Assembly (NCBI GenBank): GCA_002077065.1
Contig: NAJO01000023.1
Span: forward strand, 1 to 64,000
DNA from: Cryoendolithus antarcticus
Lineage: Eukaryota > Ascomycota > Dothideomycetes > Cladosporiales > Cladosporiaceae
DNA length: 64,000 nt
Reading direction: 5' to 3'
Below the pieces are notes generated by a model. That model did no database searches, was not told the origin of the DNA, and saw only the letters and a list, made by a program, of their open reading frames with translations. The translations under genes and the position numbers were made by a program. How positions within the stretch are numbered: position 1 is the stretch's first letter; each line of letters starts with the position of its first letter. This document shows, one piece after another, positions 19,958-32,494 of this stretch.

Positions 19958-22306
19958 CTACAGATCCTCCAATCCTACACCTCCAGCATTGCCCAAGAAC
20001 TCGCCCGTCTTACGCTCACCGATCTCTTTCTGCTTCAACAGCTCATCGACATCCACCGACCCAGAAGTGATGTACTTCTCACTGACTCCCACATTGACTC
20101 TCTGCCGCAACAGCTCCCTCAACTCCGCTCTCATGCTACCAGCCTCGCCTTTAGAGATCTCCCTCGCTACCTTCTCCTTCTTCTTACGTCCTGCGCCTCT
20201 GCCATGCCGCCCGGGTGCCTCCTTCTCGAATTCCTCGGAGTCATAGTCGACACCTAGCTCCTCAGCAGCAGCCCGCATGAAGTCGTCCTCTTTGCTACCT
20301 TTCTCCTTTGCACTGCCGATGTCAGCAAGCTTCTTTGCCAGCTGAGCTCGAGGGCGGAGTCGAGACACGATGCGCCGATCCATGTCAAGGGTGCGAATGT
20401 AGTAGCCTTGCTTCTTTGCCGAGGCTGCAGACTCATCGTCCGTTCCAGCGGAGCGAGCGTGCACTTTCGCTACTAGCCGTCGCACACCCCCGACCTCTTC
20501 TGGGCCGCAGATCAGAATACTGGACCCCGGCTGCCCTGCTCTGGCTGTCCTTCCAGATCGATGGACATACATGTCCGCTGCTCGTGGCAAGTGGTAATGT
20601 ATCACCAGCTGAACCGCAGGTATATCGAGACCGCGTGCTGCGACATCCGTCGAGACCATGATTGAAGCAGTCTTACCTCCCTCTTTGCCCTTTTGCGAGA
20701 AGCGTTCGACCGATCGCAGTCGTGCTTTTTGTGTCATGCCGGAGTGCAACGCAACCACTGGGAGGTCGAGGTTCTGCAAGAACGGGTTCAGTCGTCGCAC
20801 AGCGCTTATAGAATTGCAGAAGACGAGTGTTCGTGCGTTGCGATACAACAGCAGTAGTGAGTAAAGATAGAGGTCTTTCTCGGGCCCTGCACACTCGATC
20901 AGGCCCTCCTTGAGACCCGAGGCCATTTGCGATATGGGGTTGGCATCGATGAACTTCGGGGTTTCTTCCCTGAAATTGAGCTTGCCAAGCAGATACTCCA
21001 TGGTGTCCTTGTTGGAACTCAGGGCACCGCCGTTCTTGATCTTGCCGGACAATTTCTTCTGTAGCCCTCGGTCGAAGGTAGCGGAGAAGACAAGCGTTTG
21101 CCGGGATACCGCACTGGGAGTCGCGGCTACCTCTTCAGATTCGTTCGCGGCGTCCTTATCGGTGTCTTTCTTGTCGAGCATAGTCAGTATCTCGATGACC
21201 TCCTTGAAATTGCCCTCACTTAGCAGACGATCGGCCTCATCGATGACAAGGAACTGGATTTGCCTGATCGAGTTCATGAGCCCCTTGCCAGCACTCATCA
21301 CCTCCCAGAGACGACCGGGAGTCCCGATGATGATGTCTGCATATCGCAGTTGACGCTGTTGCTTCTGTACGGACAGACCACCCGTGACTGTCGCAATTGA
21401 GGGCGCGTCAAAAACGCCGGTAGAGCATAACGCAGTCAGATGGTCGTTAAGCTGATGTGCAAGCTCGCGGGTTGGCGATAGTATGAGCGCGATGGGCGCT
21501 TTGGTCTCGTCAGTCGTCCGCAACTGTCGCACATCCAAGTAGTGCTCGAGGATAGGAATGCCAAATGCCAGTGTCTTTCCTGAACCCGTCGATGCTTTTC
21601 CTATGACATCGTGACCAGCCAATATCGGAGGTATTGCAGACTGCTGTATCGTACTTGGCGTGGCAAATTTAAGTTTGGCCAGAGCAGCCATAGTATCTGG
21701 TGAGAGCTTCAACGGCAGCCACGCGGACATATCGACGTCGACCTCGTCTGCAGTCGCTTCCAGAGTCTGTAGCACGGCGGCAGGCTTCGAGGATCCTTTC
21801 GACTTGGCTTCGAGGTCCGTCTGACCCTTCACCTTGGCCTTTGCTTTCTTCTCTGGCTTCGCTTGCTTTGACGCTTTGACGGCGAGTGCAGTGGGTTTCA
21901 GTACGGTCAGCGGCGCAGTCACAGCATCGTCATCGTCGAATCCAGACCATTCCTCGTCGCCCTCTTGCACTGATGCAGGATCGTCTGCCTCGGGCAAGTC
22001 GTCCATCGTGGCTTCGCCAGCGTGCTGACTGACGAAAGAGACTTTACCGGATCCAGGTTCTCTGGTGACGACGACATCTTCAATCTCCTCTAGACCGAAG
22101 AAGCCTTCGTAATTATCGAGTCGGTCTGGTAAGCTCACATCTTTCCAAGCCAGCTTGTTGAGATCGTGCACTTTGCGTGGTTTCGCTGCGGCTGCAATTA
22201 ATCCTTCCTGTGGCGATGGAGCGTCTTGATCCAACTTCTGTCGCTTACGGTCTCTCATAGCAGCGACTTTCGCCGGCAGCGGTCGCTTGTTACTGGTTGC
22301 CGCCAT
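19958..22306 (-). CDS. mak5: DEAD-box RNA helicase MAK5 (60S ribosome biogenesis)
   Basis: A single exon of 782 residues. Helicase motifs in order: ASTGSGKT (Walker A), PTRELAHQL, VTGG, GTPGRLWE, VIDEADR (DEAD), FSATF (SAT), VFCNSI, STDVAARGLD and HRSGRTARAG. MAK5-specific features are WKDVSLPD near residue 65, the acidic linker, and DVDMSAWLPLKLSPDTMAAL before the Q motif (FATPSTIQQSAIP). Yeast Mak5 acts in the nucleolus on pre-60S particles. The basic N-terminus (KRPLPAKVAAMRDRKRQK) is consistent with nuclear targeting. The ATG at 22306 is the first; the frame is open 15 codons upstream but without ATG. The C-terminal end is Lys/Glu-rich. Confidence 0.92.
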   Translation of the reverse strand: MAATSNKRPLPAKVAAMRDRKRQKLDQDAPSPQEGLIAAAAKPRKVHDLNKLAWKDVSLPDRLDNYEGFFGLEEIEDVVVTREPGSGKVSFVSQHAGEATMDDLPEADDPASVQEGDEEWSGFDDDDAVTAPLTVLKPTALAVKASKQAKPEKKAKAKVKGQTDLEAKSKGSSKPAAVLQTLEATADEVDVDMSAWLPLKLSPDTMAALAKLKFATPSTIQQSAIPPILAGHDVIGKASTGSGKTLAFGIPILEHYLDVRQLRTTDETKAPIALILSPTRELAHQLNDHLTALCSTGVFDAPSIATVTGGLSVQKQQRQLRYADIIIGTPGRLWEVMSAGKGLMNSIRQIQFLVIDEADRLLSEGNFKEVIEILTMLDKKDTDKDAANESEEVAATPSAVSRQTLVFSATFDRGLQKKLSGKIKNGGALSSNKDTMEYLLGKLNFREETPKFIDANPISQMASGLKEGLIECAGPEKDLYLYSLLLLYRNARTLVFCNSISAVRRLNPFLQNLDLPVVALHSGMTQKARLRSVERFSQKGKEGGKTASIMVSTDVAARGLDIPAVQLVIHYHLPRAADMYVHRSGRTARAGQPGSSILICGPEEVGGVRRLVAKVHARSAGTDDESAASAKKQGYYIRTLDMDRRIVSRLRPRAQLAKKLADIGSAKEKGSKEDDFMRAAAEELGVDYDSEEFEKEAPGRHGRGAGRKKKEKVAREISKGEAGSMRAELRELLRQRVNVGVSEKYITSGSVDVDELLKQKEIGERKTGEFLGNAGGVGLEDL

Positions 22307-22609
22307 GTTTGCAAGCGCCTGGAACGAGGATGATTGCACTTTGATCACCACCCAAATCTTTCTTGAGACAGTTCACTTCTCGGAATTCGAAAACTCCGAA
22401 AGACCAGATCCGGTGCTGAGTCAGCTCTCGAGCCACGTGCACCGCGCCTACTTCGCGACTTCTGCCTACTAAGATCTAAATACCGCACTTCTACAAGTCG
22501 ACATCGACCACCTCTGCGACTCAACTTCGCTTGTCCGGTCGATGCGCAGATCTGCGACCATACATTGATAGTCGAGCAGTCGTGACAGGCTTCACACACT
22601 GTCGCCATC
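22307..22609. promoter_or_regulatory. divergent promoter, MAK5 and Yrb30-like gene
   Basis: Head-to-head starts are separated by 303 bp. No distinct motif is recognised. Confidence 0.45.
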
Positions 22610-24703
22610 ATGGACATACTTCTAGGTAAAGTCACGCAAGGCGCGATGAACTACGCAATCAGATCCGGCATCACCATCACGACTGGCTATGCGATCAAGC
22701 AATGCGGCCGTCTCTTGAAGGAGGCGCCTCGAGGCAAGGAGCGCGAAGAGCTTGCTCGATTGCAATCCCGGCTCACTAACAAAATGCAAATAATTTCCCC
22801 GGCCATCGACATGATCGATCTTATATCTGCTCGTGGCAACACTTCGTTGGAGTCTGCAGTGTCACTGACCAAGGAGATTCGATACGATATGCAGCGCCTC
22901 GGCGAACGCTGCAAGCAGAGCGCAGACGAAGACGAGCTGTCCCGTCGTCAAAGCAGTCGAGCGGCGAAACGGGAGCAATGCGAGCGGCAGATGCGGTCAC
23001 TAGTGCTTGACATCAAGGCGTTGCTGGAGCGAATCGAAGACGCCATTCCGTTGATCAATCTTGCGATCACCACGTCGGGCGCTAATTTGTCTACGAAGTT
23101 ATCCGGGACTATCTCGCCTTCACGTCTGCTACAGGCCAGCACCTTCCTCACGATGGCAGATGTAGAGTACGCCAACAGGCCCGCTACTTCTGTGCAGGTA
23201 GGACCGACTTACGTCCTCAGCTTGTACATGCTGTTCGGCGGCCATGCTTGGCGCCCGGTAGACGAAGTTGGCGCGCGTGCTGCTACGTGGAAAGAGGTCA
23301 TTCATAAGGCTAAAGTGAAGCTTTATAGACGGCCACTGGATCACCTGTACGACCTGCCGCATACAGGTGGCGAAGGCGAGGCTCAGGCCTCATTCCGAGA
23401 GAGCAATCAAGCTGCGGAGTATGCGTATCAGCTAGTCGTCATCGAAGACTTTGACGACGATAGGGTACATACCATTGAGGAAGGAGACCCTCAACCTGGG
23501 CCTTATGACGATGTCTCCAACGCTGGCATCCGCGATGTCATACCCGTACATGAAGTGTCGAAAGTCTTCTACGCCGACACTGGCAAGATCCTAAACATCG
23601 GCGGTGACGGCGAGACCAACAACCCAGTGCTTCTGCTCAAACGCGACCTGGACGCTGACGCTCCACGAAGCAAGTTGCAACGGTCGCGAAGCATGGATTA
23701 CATGTTCGATAGCCCGCAGAGCACTCGTGGCGACTCTCACATAAATGGCACCACTCGTCCGAGTCCTCAGACCCATGCCGCAGGAGAGCATCCACCCTGG
23801 TCACTTTCTGACAGCACATGGCGGCTCCCGGCTGACCTAGATCCGGAGTGGATGGCATTCGAGCTCTATGCCGAACGGGTAGAATCAGATAACGATGATG
23901 ATGATGCGAACGAATCTCAAGTACCGTCCAGCCGACCAGTCAGTAGCAGAGCAGCGTCTCTCGAGCCCAGTCTGGCTGGCGCATTGTCTAAGCTCTCTAT
24001 CAGACACGGTACCGCATCCCCATCACCTCGACAGCTGATCCCGTTCCGCCAATCCGACGCCTACTCCAGCCCCTCCAGACCAGGTCTGCCGCCCATCAGG
24101 TCTAGTCTCTCGGGTCTGGAGATGCTCCTCAAGCTTACCGCCCTTCAGCAGTTTCGACAGGAGCCTCACCTCAGTATACCGGACGAATTCTTGAACTTCT
24201 TTCTCGAAGACAGCGCAACTGCTGGTGCAGGTGCAGATCAGCAACGCCGCCGTCGCATGCGCAACGATGCCGTGCAGCGCGTTGGCTTCGATCCATACGA
24301 CGAGTCGCCTGTCAAGCGCCGGAACGAGGCATACATACAGAGGGTCGCAGCAAATTCGACCCGTGCGAGTGTTGAGCCGGAAATCCATGCCAATAGCTTG
24401 CCGTACGATGACGACTACGAGTATGAGGAGTCACCTCGTCTTCTGGCACAAGACCCGCCGTCCAGTCCGTCGCCAGCACCTACAAAGCGCCTTCAGACGC
24501 CATCGCGGAATTCGACACCAGATTTCTGCAGATCAGCTACTACCGTGAACGACAGTGCTCGTGCGCATAACATGACACTGCGGACGCCTGGGACAGCCAA
24601 CATGACTCCACCCAGTACGAGTGGCTCCCGTCAAAGCGTACTGCGATCACAGAGCGATAGTCAGGCGAGAACTAAGAGTCCACTTGCTAGGGAGCTGGGC
24701 TGA
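22610..24703 (+). CDS. RanGTP-binding protein of the Yrb30 family
   Basis: One exon, 697 residues. The N-terminal half matches the fungal Ran-binding (Yrb30) family: MDILLGKVTQGAMNYAIRSG, TTGYAIKQCGRLLK, then NKMQIISPAIDMIDLISARGNTSLESAV, a helical segment with Arg/Glu repeats (about 90-145), and YVLSLYMLFGGHAWRPVDE. Yeast Yrb30 binds RanGTP and inhibits GTP hydrolysis by RanGAP, acting in nucleocytoplasmic transport. The second half (about 345-697) is Ser/Pro-rich and probably disordered, with acidic runs (SDNDDDDANES). No signal peptide is seen; the short hydrophobic N-terminal stretch is amphipathic. Confidence 0.8.
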   Translation: MDILLGKVTQGAMNYAIRSGITITTGYAIKQCGRLLKEAPRGKEREELARLQSRLTNKMQIISPAIDMIDLISARGNTSLESAVSLTKEIRYDMQRLGERCKQSADEDELSRRQSSRAAKREQCERQMRSLVLDIKALLERIEDAIPLINLAITTSGANLSTKLSGTISPSRLLQASTFLTMADVEYANRPATSVQVGPTYVLSLYMLFGGHAWRPVDEVGARAATWKEVIHKAKVKLYRRPLDHLYDLPHTGGEGEAQASFRESNQAAEYAYQLVVIEDFDDDRVHTIEEGDPQPGPYDDVSNAGIRDVIPVHEVSKVFYADTGKILNIGGDGETNNPVLLLKRDLDADAPRSKLQRSRSMDYMFDSPQSTRGDSHINGTTRPSPQTHAAGEHPPWSLSDSTWRLPADLDPEWMAFELYAERVESDNDDDDANESQVPSSRPVSSRAASLEPSLAGALSKLSIRHGTASPSPRQLIPFRQSDAYSSPSRPGLPPIRSSLSGLEMLLKLTALQQFRQEPHLSIPDEFLNFFLEDSATAGAGADQQRRRRMRNDAVQRVGFDPYDESPVKRRNEAYIQRVAANSTRASVEPEIHANSLPYDDDYEYEESPRLLAQDPPSSPSPAPTKRLQTPSRNSTPDFCRSATTVNDSARAHNMTLRTPGTANMTPPSTSGSRQSVLRSQSDSQARTKSPLARELG

Positions 24704-25254
24704 AGTCTTGAAAGGAATGGGGGACTGAGGTCTTAGGCGGCAGACTGAAGGAAGGCGTCGGAAATGTCCAGCTTGTGTTATTAAAGCGTTCCTGCGCGAC
24801 GCATAGCGATGCATAGACAATGAGATACCCTTACCGTAGCAACGAAGGATAGATTCCGCAGTACAGCTGAAGCATTTCTTTGTACGTCAAGCATGCTTCG
24901 CTGGTCCAATGGCTATCCAGCCATGCAGTCCCTCGATGTCAGATCTGACGACCTGCCAGCTGAAGTTGCTACATGTATCCATACGAGATACCTCCTTGCG
25001 AGGTTGGCATGTCATTGTCGACTCGCCGAGACCATCTCTATCAAAGACCGGATGCAGCATTCCGCCGGCATGTCGAATGCGTGCTCTCCACATGGCGCTC
25101 CCCGCAATAGCTCCACCAGTCCTCAAGCCTCGGGCCAAAACGTCCACAGTGACAGCATCGCTTGGGAGCTAGATCATTTCGAGAAGATGGAGGAGCTCAC
25201 GCACACGACACGATTCGAGCTGGTCTCACACTGTAGTTGTACGCCTCCCTCACC
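24704..25254. other. intergenic region
   Basis: 551 bp with the 3' UTR of the Ran-binding gene and the promoter and 5' UTR of the transhydrogenase gene. Short open frames here lack protein-like composition. Confidence 0.45.
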
Positions 25255-26784
25255 ATGGCCAGCATACGCATAGCGCCCTCACGGGCAACCAGAGCCCTCA
25301 ACCTCCTCCGCAGCATCAACTCCACCCACAGCGCGTGCCCCTGCCACTCGAACCCAGGTCACCACCATGGACCTATAAACCCATATGCAGGCAAAGTGCG
25401 ATCGCTTGCCACGCCTGTGGACTTCAGCCAGCAGAAGGAGTATGCCTTTGAGATGGCGGCTAGCAGTATTCGCTTCGGGCCTGGTTGCACCAAGGAAGTC
25501 GGCATGGACTTCAAGAACATGGGCGCGAAGAAGGTGATGGTCGTGACGGACTCGGTGGTGGAGAAGCTGGATGCTATGAAGCAGGTGCGAGAGGGCTTGG
25601 AGAGGGAGGGCATCCCGTATGAGGTGTATAACAAAGTCAGGACGGAGCCGAAAGACTACACGTGGGTTGCTTGATGATGCCCATCATATTACGATAATAC
25701 TGACCACAACACCAGGATCCGAGAAGCCATTGACTTCGCAAAGCCATACCAACCCGACGCCTTCCTCGCAGTAGGCGGCGGCAGCGTGATCGACACAGCC
25801 AAGCTCATGAACCTCTACACCACCTTCCCACAAGCCGAGTTCCTAGACTTCGTCAACGCGCCAGTAGGCAAAGGTCTGCCCATCACGAGCGGCTTGAAGC
25901 CACTCATCGCGGTCCCCACGACAGCAGGTACAGGCTCCGAGACGACGGGCACAGCAATCTTCGACCTCGTCGAGAAGAAGGCGAAGACTGGTATCGCTCA
26001 CCGTAACCTCAAGCCTACGCTTGGCATATGCGATCCGATCAACACCCGCACCATGCCATCTGCCGTTCACGCCTCCTCTGGTTTAGATGTGCTATGCCAC
26101 TCCCTCGAGTCCTGGACAGCGATTCCGTACTACGAGCGTGTCCCTCGCCCACAGAACCCCATCAACCGCCCAGCGTACCAAGGCGCGAACCCAATCTCTG
26201 ATATCTTCTCCCTACAAGCACTAAGAGATACTGTCAAGTATCTTCCTCGTGCCGTCAGGGATCCAGATGACTGGGAAGCGCAGTCGAAGATGCTGCTAGC
26301 TGCCACGCTGGCTGGTGTCGGGTTTGGTAATGCAGGTGTGCACCTCTGCCACGGCATGAGCTATCCCATCTCATCGCAGAACCCGGGATACAAGCATAAA
26401 GGATATGCGGTTGACACGCCGATTATTCCCCACGGTGTGTCGGTTGCTGTCACTGCGCCTGCGGTCTTCGCGTTCACGGGCGCATCAAACCCTGAACGCC
26501 ATCTCGCTGCTGCAGAGTGCTTCGGCGTGGACATCAGTCAAGTCAAGGCAGAGAGCGCCGGTGAGGTGCTAGGTGAGGCGTTGGCTGAGTTTCTAGTCGC
26601 ACTCGGCGATCAGCCACGTGGACTGAAAGCCCTGGGCTTCAAGCGTGAGCACATCGACACCCTGGTCGAGGGCACAATCCCGCAAGCCAGAGTGCTGATG
26701 CTAGCGCCAAATCTCGACACAGGTGGCGGGGAAGAAGAGCGAGCACAGCTGACAGGCTTGTTCGAGACTGCAATGGAATACTAG
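25255..26784 (+). CDS. hydroxyacid-oxoacid transhydrogenase, iron-type alcohol dehydrogenase, mitochondrial
   Basis: Exons 25255-25661 and 25716-26784 (54-bp intron, phase 2) give 491 residues. The N-terminus (ASIRIAPSRATRALNLLRS) is a likely mitochondrial presequence. Fe-ADH family features are SSIRFGPGCTKEVG, VMVVTDSVV, FLAVGGGSVIDTAKLMNLY (cofactor site), GTGSETTGTAIFD, and metal-ligand segments around GLDVLCHSLES and NAGVHLCHGMSYPIS. Orthologs (ADHFE1/HOT) couple oxidation of 4-hydroxybutyrate to reduction of 2-oxoglutarate. The pattern GxHLCHGMSYPIS with an inserted YKHKGYAVDTPIIPHG is typical of HOT rather than bacterial Fe-ADH. The length matches the family. The start is the first ATG after a TA-poor leader. 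Confidence 0.9.
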
Positions 26785-26800
26785 TCCCGTCTATGTACAA

Positions 26801-28092
26801 TCAAAATCCAGGTATCGCATAATCCTGCGTATCAATCCCATCACCGCTATCCAGATCGATCTCCCTCGCATCCTCCATCCTCCTCACCACTTCCCGCGTT
26901 TCAAGACACGCCGGGAAGTCCATATCATGCAAGTGACACTCGCACTTTTCCGCCCTAAAAACACTCTTATTGAGAGCCCTCCTCGCCCTCGTCTCGAGCC
27001 CATCATCCAGCCAAGCATCCATCGCCACCCCCTTGATGACGCCATATTTCTGAAATACTTCTATCAGCAGTTCATGATTGATATTCGCACGCGGGTTAGC
27101 ATCGCTATCAGCTACAGTCTCGTGGGGCAGCCAGTCTTCGCATAGCGCGCGGAGTTTGCTTCCTAGCAGCGTGCCTCTGTAGAGGTATTCGATGTCTGCT
27201 TTCCAGTTCGGGAGGTCACCGGAGATCTCGCTCGCGGTTATGAGGGCTGTCGATTACCGAGTGTGCCATGCGCAGGTCGCCTAGGTAGTCGGCGAGGATG
27301 TGGAGGTCGAAGTAGGCGCGCCAGTCTAGGCCGCGGTAATCTATCGGTTCGTCGAATTCTAGCACTCCTGAAATACTCGCGGCGACGTAATGGCCAAACA
27401 CTTCAGGGTCAACATCAGGTAGCTTCGTGACGTGGGTAAAGGTCAGTCGATTCGGCTGTCCCTTTGGTTGCAGCTTTGTCCAGGCCCGTTGCCCGCGGAA
27501 GTAGCGCGAGCGCTGGCAGAAGAGGTCTTCGTGCAGAGTGAAGACTAGATTGTTTGGGGCCTTGCCTACAAGGACGCGGAAGGTGTTGCTGTATCCGAAG
27601 CTGGTGGGAAGTTAGTGGAGATACTAGCTGAGTGCAGAAGAGCGGATGGCTTACGGTGTTCGAACTCGAGATCGATTTGACTGCGGTGCCGGAGGCATGG
27701 GTGGTCCGGCAGGTGGAGCAGGCCCTGGGGTCGCAGTCGTTGGTCTAGTACCAGCGGTCCTGGTCGTTCCTGTAGCTACCGTGGGCACAGTGCTTACGGG
27801 CGGTGCAGACCCAGCAGCGATGATAGCCCCAGTAGCTAGCTCGGGCGTGACAGGCCTAGCACTACTCGGACCAGCCGTGTTGGAGCTATTAGAGTCATCA
27901 CTCTTCTTACGCTTCTGCGGTTGGGCCCCGTACGCTCGCGGGAGGACTAGTCGGCTTTCGCTTGCCCTTCTGAGGAGTAGGAGGCTCTCCTGCAGCCTTG
28001 TCTCTGCCATTCGAGCCGGCTGTTGTGGTCGGACTTTGAGAGGCGTTGCCCTTGCCCTTGTTACCAGGGCCGGTGGGACTGTTCGAATTCAT
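26801..28092 (-). pseudogene. BTB/POZ-domain protein gene with two apparent frame breaks
   Basis: A 54-bp intron (27601-27654, GTAAGC...CACTAAC...CCAG) joins a Pro/Ser/Thr-rich N-terminal part to the BTB core: FGYSNTFRVLVGKAPNNLVF, HEDLFCQRSRYFRGQRAW, then HILADYLGDLRMAHSV. Two frame changes are needed for a full-length protein. One, between about 27960 and 27915, separates a start frame at 28092 (MNSNSPTGPGNKGKG..., KGKRKPTSPPAS) from the frame running into the BTB domain (QKRKKSDDSNSS). The other, near 27258, separates DLRMAHSVID from the expected continuation LITASEISGDLPNWKADIEY and YLYRGTLLGSKLRALCEDW, down to the stop at 26801. Homopolymers (GGGG, CCC) sit near both. Without indels, an ATG at 28010 gives only 246 residues, ending at 27216. 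Either a young pseudogene or sequence errors. BTB proteins of this type have no known fungal role. Confidence 0.6.
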
Positions 28093-28581
28093 CGTGGCTA
28101 TGAGTTGTACAGAGATACGCAGTCGTACTTCAGAGACAGCACAGATGTAGCTTGGTGGTGTTGGGTACTCGCACGTATAGGAGATAGAAAATAACGAAGA
28201 AAATGTTCACGTACTTACGCATCCGGTCGGCTGCTGCATTTGCGGACAATGAAAGTCACCTCGAGACGCAGTCGATATGCTGGAGGAGATGTGTGTTGGG
28301 GTTCATCGATGCTTGAAGCTGGTCGAGCACATCAAGACCTCTGTCTGATGTTGCACTGTAGCGCATACATGACTGTCAAGCTTGGGTCTTTTGGAGAGTC
28401 CATCTCATGCAGTAGTGGCCACTCCCATCAGAGCACACTGTCGGAAGACTATGCTCTATTTCCATATTGTTCAGCCCACCACGGTGCAGTCCAGGCTCTC
28501 ATCTTCGTTCCAGTGCGAAGGCTGCCGGCTATACCTCTCGATGATAACGCGAGGTGGTCTGTGCACACAGTAATGGGTTCC
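28093..28581. other. intergenic region
   Basis: 489 bp between the BTB start and the epimerase stop, with no coding signal on either strand beyond chance frames. Confidence 0.45.
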
Positions 28582-30432
<1,851 letters not shown>

Positions 30433-30901
30433 ATGTCCGACTACGACCAATCCGCCGCCAACGACGCCGGCTACGCGGCCGGCGAAGCCGAATCAGACTA
30501 CAACCGCGCCGGTAACGACGTTCGCGGAGACTTCAACGACGTCGAGAACGCGCCGCAGAACCTCGAGAACGCCACAGAGCGCGGTGCCCGCGACGGCGTT
30601 CAAGATGTCGAGAACGTACCGTCTGACATTGGAGGAGCGGTGAAGGGCGCTGCTGGGAAGCTGGGATCGTTCTTTGGTGGAGCGGAGAACGAGGGACGCC
30701 AGGCGGAGGAAAATGTCGATCGGGCTGGGCAGGGGGTCGAGGGTGATTGTGAGTCTGCCGAGTGCTGCCGTGTTCGAATCGAACGGTGTACTGACGTTAC
30801 TCGCAGACAACAGCGCCCAGAATGATGTGGACCAGGCCGGTCAGGGCGTGCAGAACTCCTATGATCAGGGCGAGAGCCAGGGCCAACAGCAGGGCTGGTA
30901 G
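30433..30901 (+). CDS. small hydrophilic repeat protein, LEA/hydrophilin-like
   Basis: Exons 30433-30748 and 30807-30901 (58-bp intron with ACTGACG branch site, phase 1) give 136 residues. It is rich in Asp, Glu, Asn, Gln, Gly and Ala, with no transmembrane segment, signal peptide or strong hydrophobic core. Repeating motifs are visible: DFNDVENAPQNLEN and GVQDVENVPSDIG, then NVDRAGQGVEGDYN and DVDQAGQGVQNSYD, the last pair split by the intron. The central GGAVKGAAGKLGSFFGGAE is Gly/Ala-rich. The composition resembles stress-protective hydrophilins or LEA proteins, but no family is assigned. The C-terminus is Gln-rich (GESQGQQQGW). Confidence 0.75.
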
Positions 30902-30969
30902 AATAGCGAAGTTCCGGTGTCGGATCGTGCTCAAGACGTAATGACATGCTGAGTCAAAGACGATCACCA

Positions 30970-31854
30970 TCATGATTTCTGGTCCCATTCCTGCAGTGCA
31001 AAATTCTTGTTCCTCTCCATATACGCCCTCACCCAAGCCTTCTCCCCCTCCTCATCCAGATACTCGCTACTCTCAGGCCTACTAGGCGCCTCATGCTCAA
31101 TCACATCCCCCAGATTCCCCTCGACCGTCGCGCCAGTAGGTCCACTCCCCACCCAACCCTCCTCCCCAACCACCTCAAAATTGTTCAATCGCTCGAAACA
31201 TCTCATGATCGTACTCATAGGCGTGATCTGCTTCTCGTTGAAATTGTCCATCAATCCCGGCGGCGCCAATCCCGTAGCCACAAGTGCCGGACACACAGCA
31301 TTGACCCTGATATCCACCGCCTCAGCCACCGGTCCCAACGCTCTAACAAGCCCGACAAGCGCGTGCTTACTAGCCGTATACTGCGGCACCACAGGCAAGG
31401 GATAAATCCCCGCCGCGCTCGCCGTGACCGTGATCTTTCCACCTTTCTTCTTCTTCCCTGCAGCCGTAGAGTCAAGACTCATATAGTGCGCTGCTAGCTT
31501 CACGCCGTAGTAGGTCCCTGTCAGGTTGACGTCGAAGGTCTGCATATTTGGTTTTCGAGGGGGTTTCGAGCTTTCGCTGCTGAGTGACGCGAAGATGTCA
31601 TCGCGGTCGTCCATGCCTGCGTTCAGGGCTACGAAGTCCAGGCGGCCGAGTGTGCTGTAGGCTTTCTCGAAGGTTGCGGCTTGGGAGTCCCAGGAGGAGA
31701 TATCGGTTTTGAGGTAGGTGGTCTTTGGGAGAGATTCTTTTGGCGGGTTCAGGTCGGCCATCACGACGTGCCATTGTAGGGAGAGGAGGTGTTTGGTGAG
31801 TGCCAGGCCTATGCCGGACGAAGCTCCTGTGATAATTGCAGTGGGAGGAGACAT
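30970..31854 (-). CDS. short-chain dehydrogenase/reductase, 15-PGDH-like
   Basis: Intronless, 294 residues. TGASSGIG (residues 9-16) binds NAD(P), ADLNPP (about 34) is an acidic residue after the second strand that suggests NAD, ALNAGMDD is the NAG motif, and TASAAGIYPLPVVPQYTASK holds catalytic Ser, Tyr and Lys. The C-terminal part (NFNEKQITPMSTIMRCFERL) resembles fungal NAD-dependent 15-hydroxyprostaglandin dehydrogenase-like proteins. The substrate is unknown. It converges on the small hydrophilic gene, with 68 bp between stops. Confidence 0.87.
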   Translation of the reverse strand: MSPPTAIITGASSGIGLALTKHLLSLQWHVVMADLNPPKESLPKTTYLKTDISSWDSQAATFEKAYSTLGRLDFVALNAGMDDRDDIFASLSSESSKPPRKPNMQTFDVNLTGTYYGVKLAAHYMSLDSTAAGKKKKGGKITVTASAAGIYPLPVVPQYTASKHALVGLVRALGPVAEAVDIRVNAVCPALVATGLAPPGLMDNFNEKQITPMSTIMRCFERLNNFEVVGEEGWVGSGPTGATVEGNLGDVIEHEAPSRPESSEYLDEEGEKAWVRAYMERNKNFALQEWDQKS

Positions 31855-32494
31855 GATAGTTTGTTATACTTGGAATAGTGAAGTTAGGACAGACGGAACG
31901 CCGCGCGACTTACTGCCTTGTGAGAATAAGAGACTGCTACGCAATGGAACGTGGCATCTATGGCTACATACATAGCGGTGCTACCCTACGTTCAAGGCAT
32001 GGAGATGAGGGGATAGCAGCTCAGGTTTCGGCAGATGAAGTCGCGAAGAGTGGAGCGAGTGGTCTTGGCATCCGTAGTCTCATGGCGAAGAAGGTTTCGA
32101 CAACTTAAGGTACTTCCTCTGCCTACTGCACTGCATCGCCGACCGGACGACGCGCTTCCTGATACTCTCCATCCGACAGTAAGCCGCGTCAAGGGGACGA
32201 CCGAGCTCTCGTCGATCAACAGTAATATCACGAGAGCATCGCGTATACCCCGCATTAACTGACCACATCTGCTCCTGTGCATGCGCTTCCTGCTCGTGTA
32301 CACGTCTCCATGTATTGGCAAGAGGGGTTGGAGGAACCGCTCGTGCGAGACGAGAGTACCTAAAAGTAACTATAGTCTCACCTTGACCTCCTGCTCTCGT
32401 TTGACCTTGCTGTGAGTACTTATCTCTCCTTTCTCTCTCGCAACATCCGCGTATATTGCCACGATCGGACGCATCTTCCAGAACCACAAGCACC
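31855..32494. promoter_or_regulatory. divergent promoter region, SDR and alcohol dehydrogenase
   Basis: 640 bp between two oxidoreductase genes pointing away from each other, so shared control is possible. Open frames on the minus strand here are antisense chance frames. Confidence 0.45.

Noticed and set aside
30765..30785. TGTTCGAATCGAACG as a tRNA T-loop
   Set aside because: It lies in a well-supported intron and no acceptor stem or anticodon arm could be paired.
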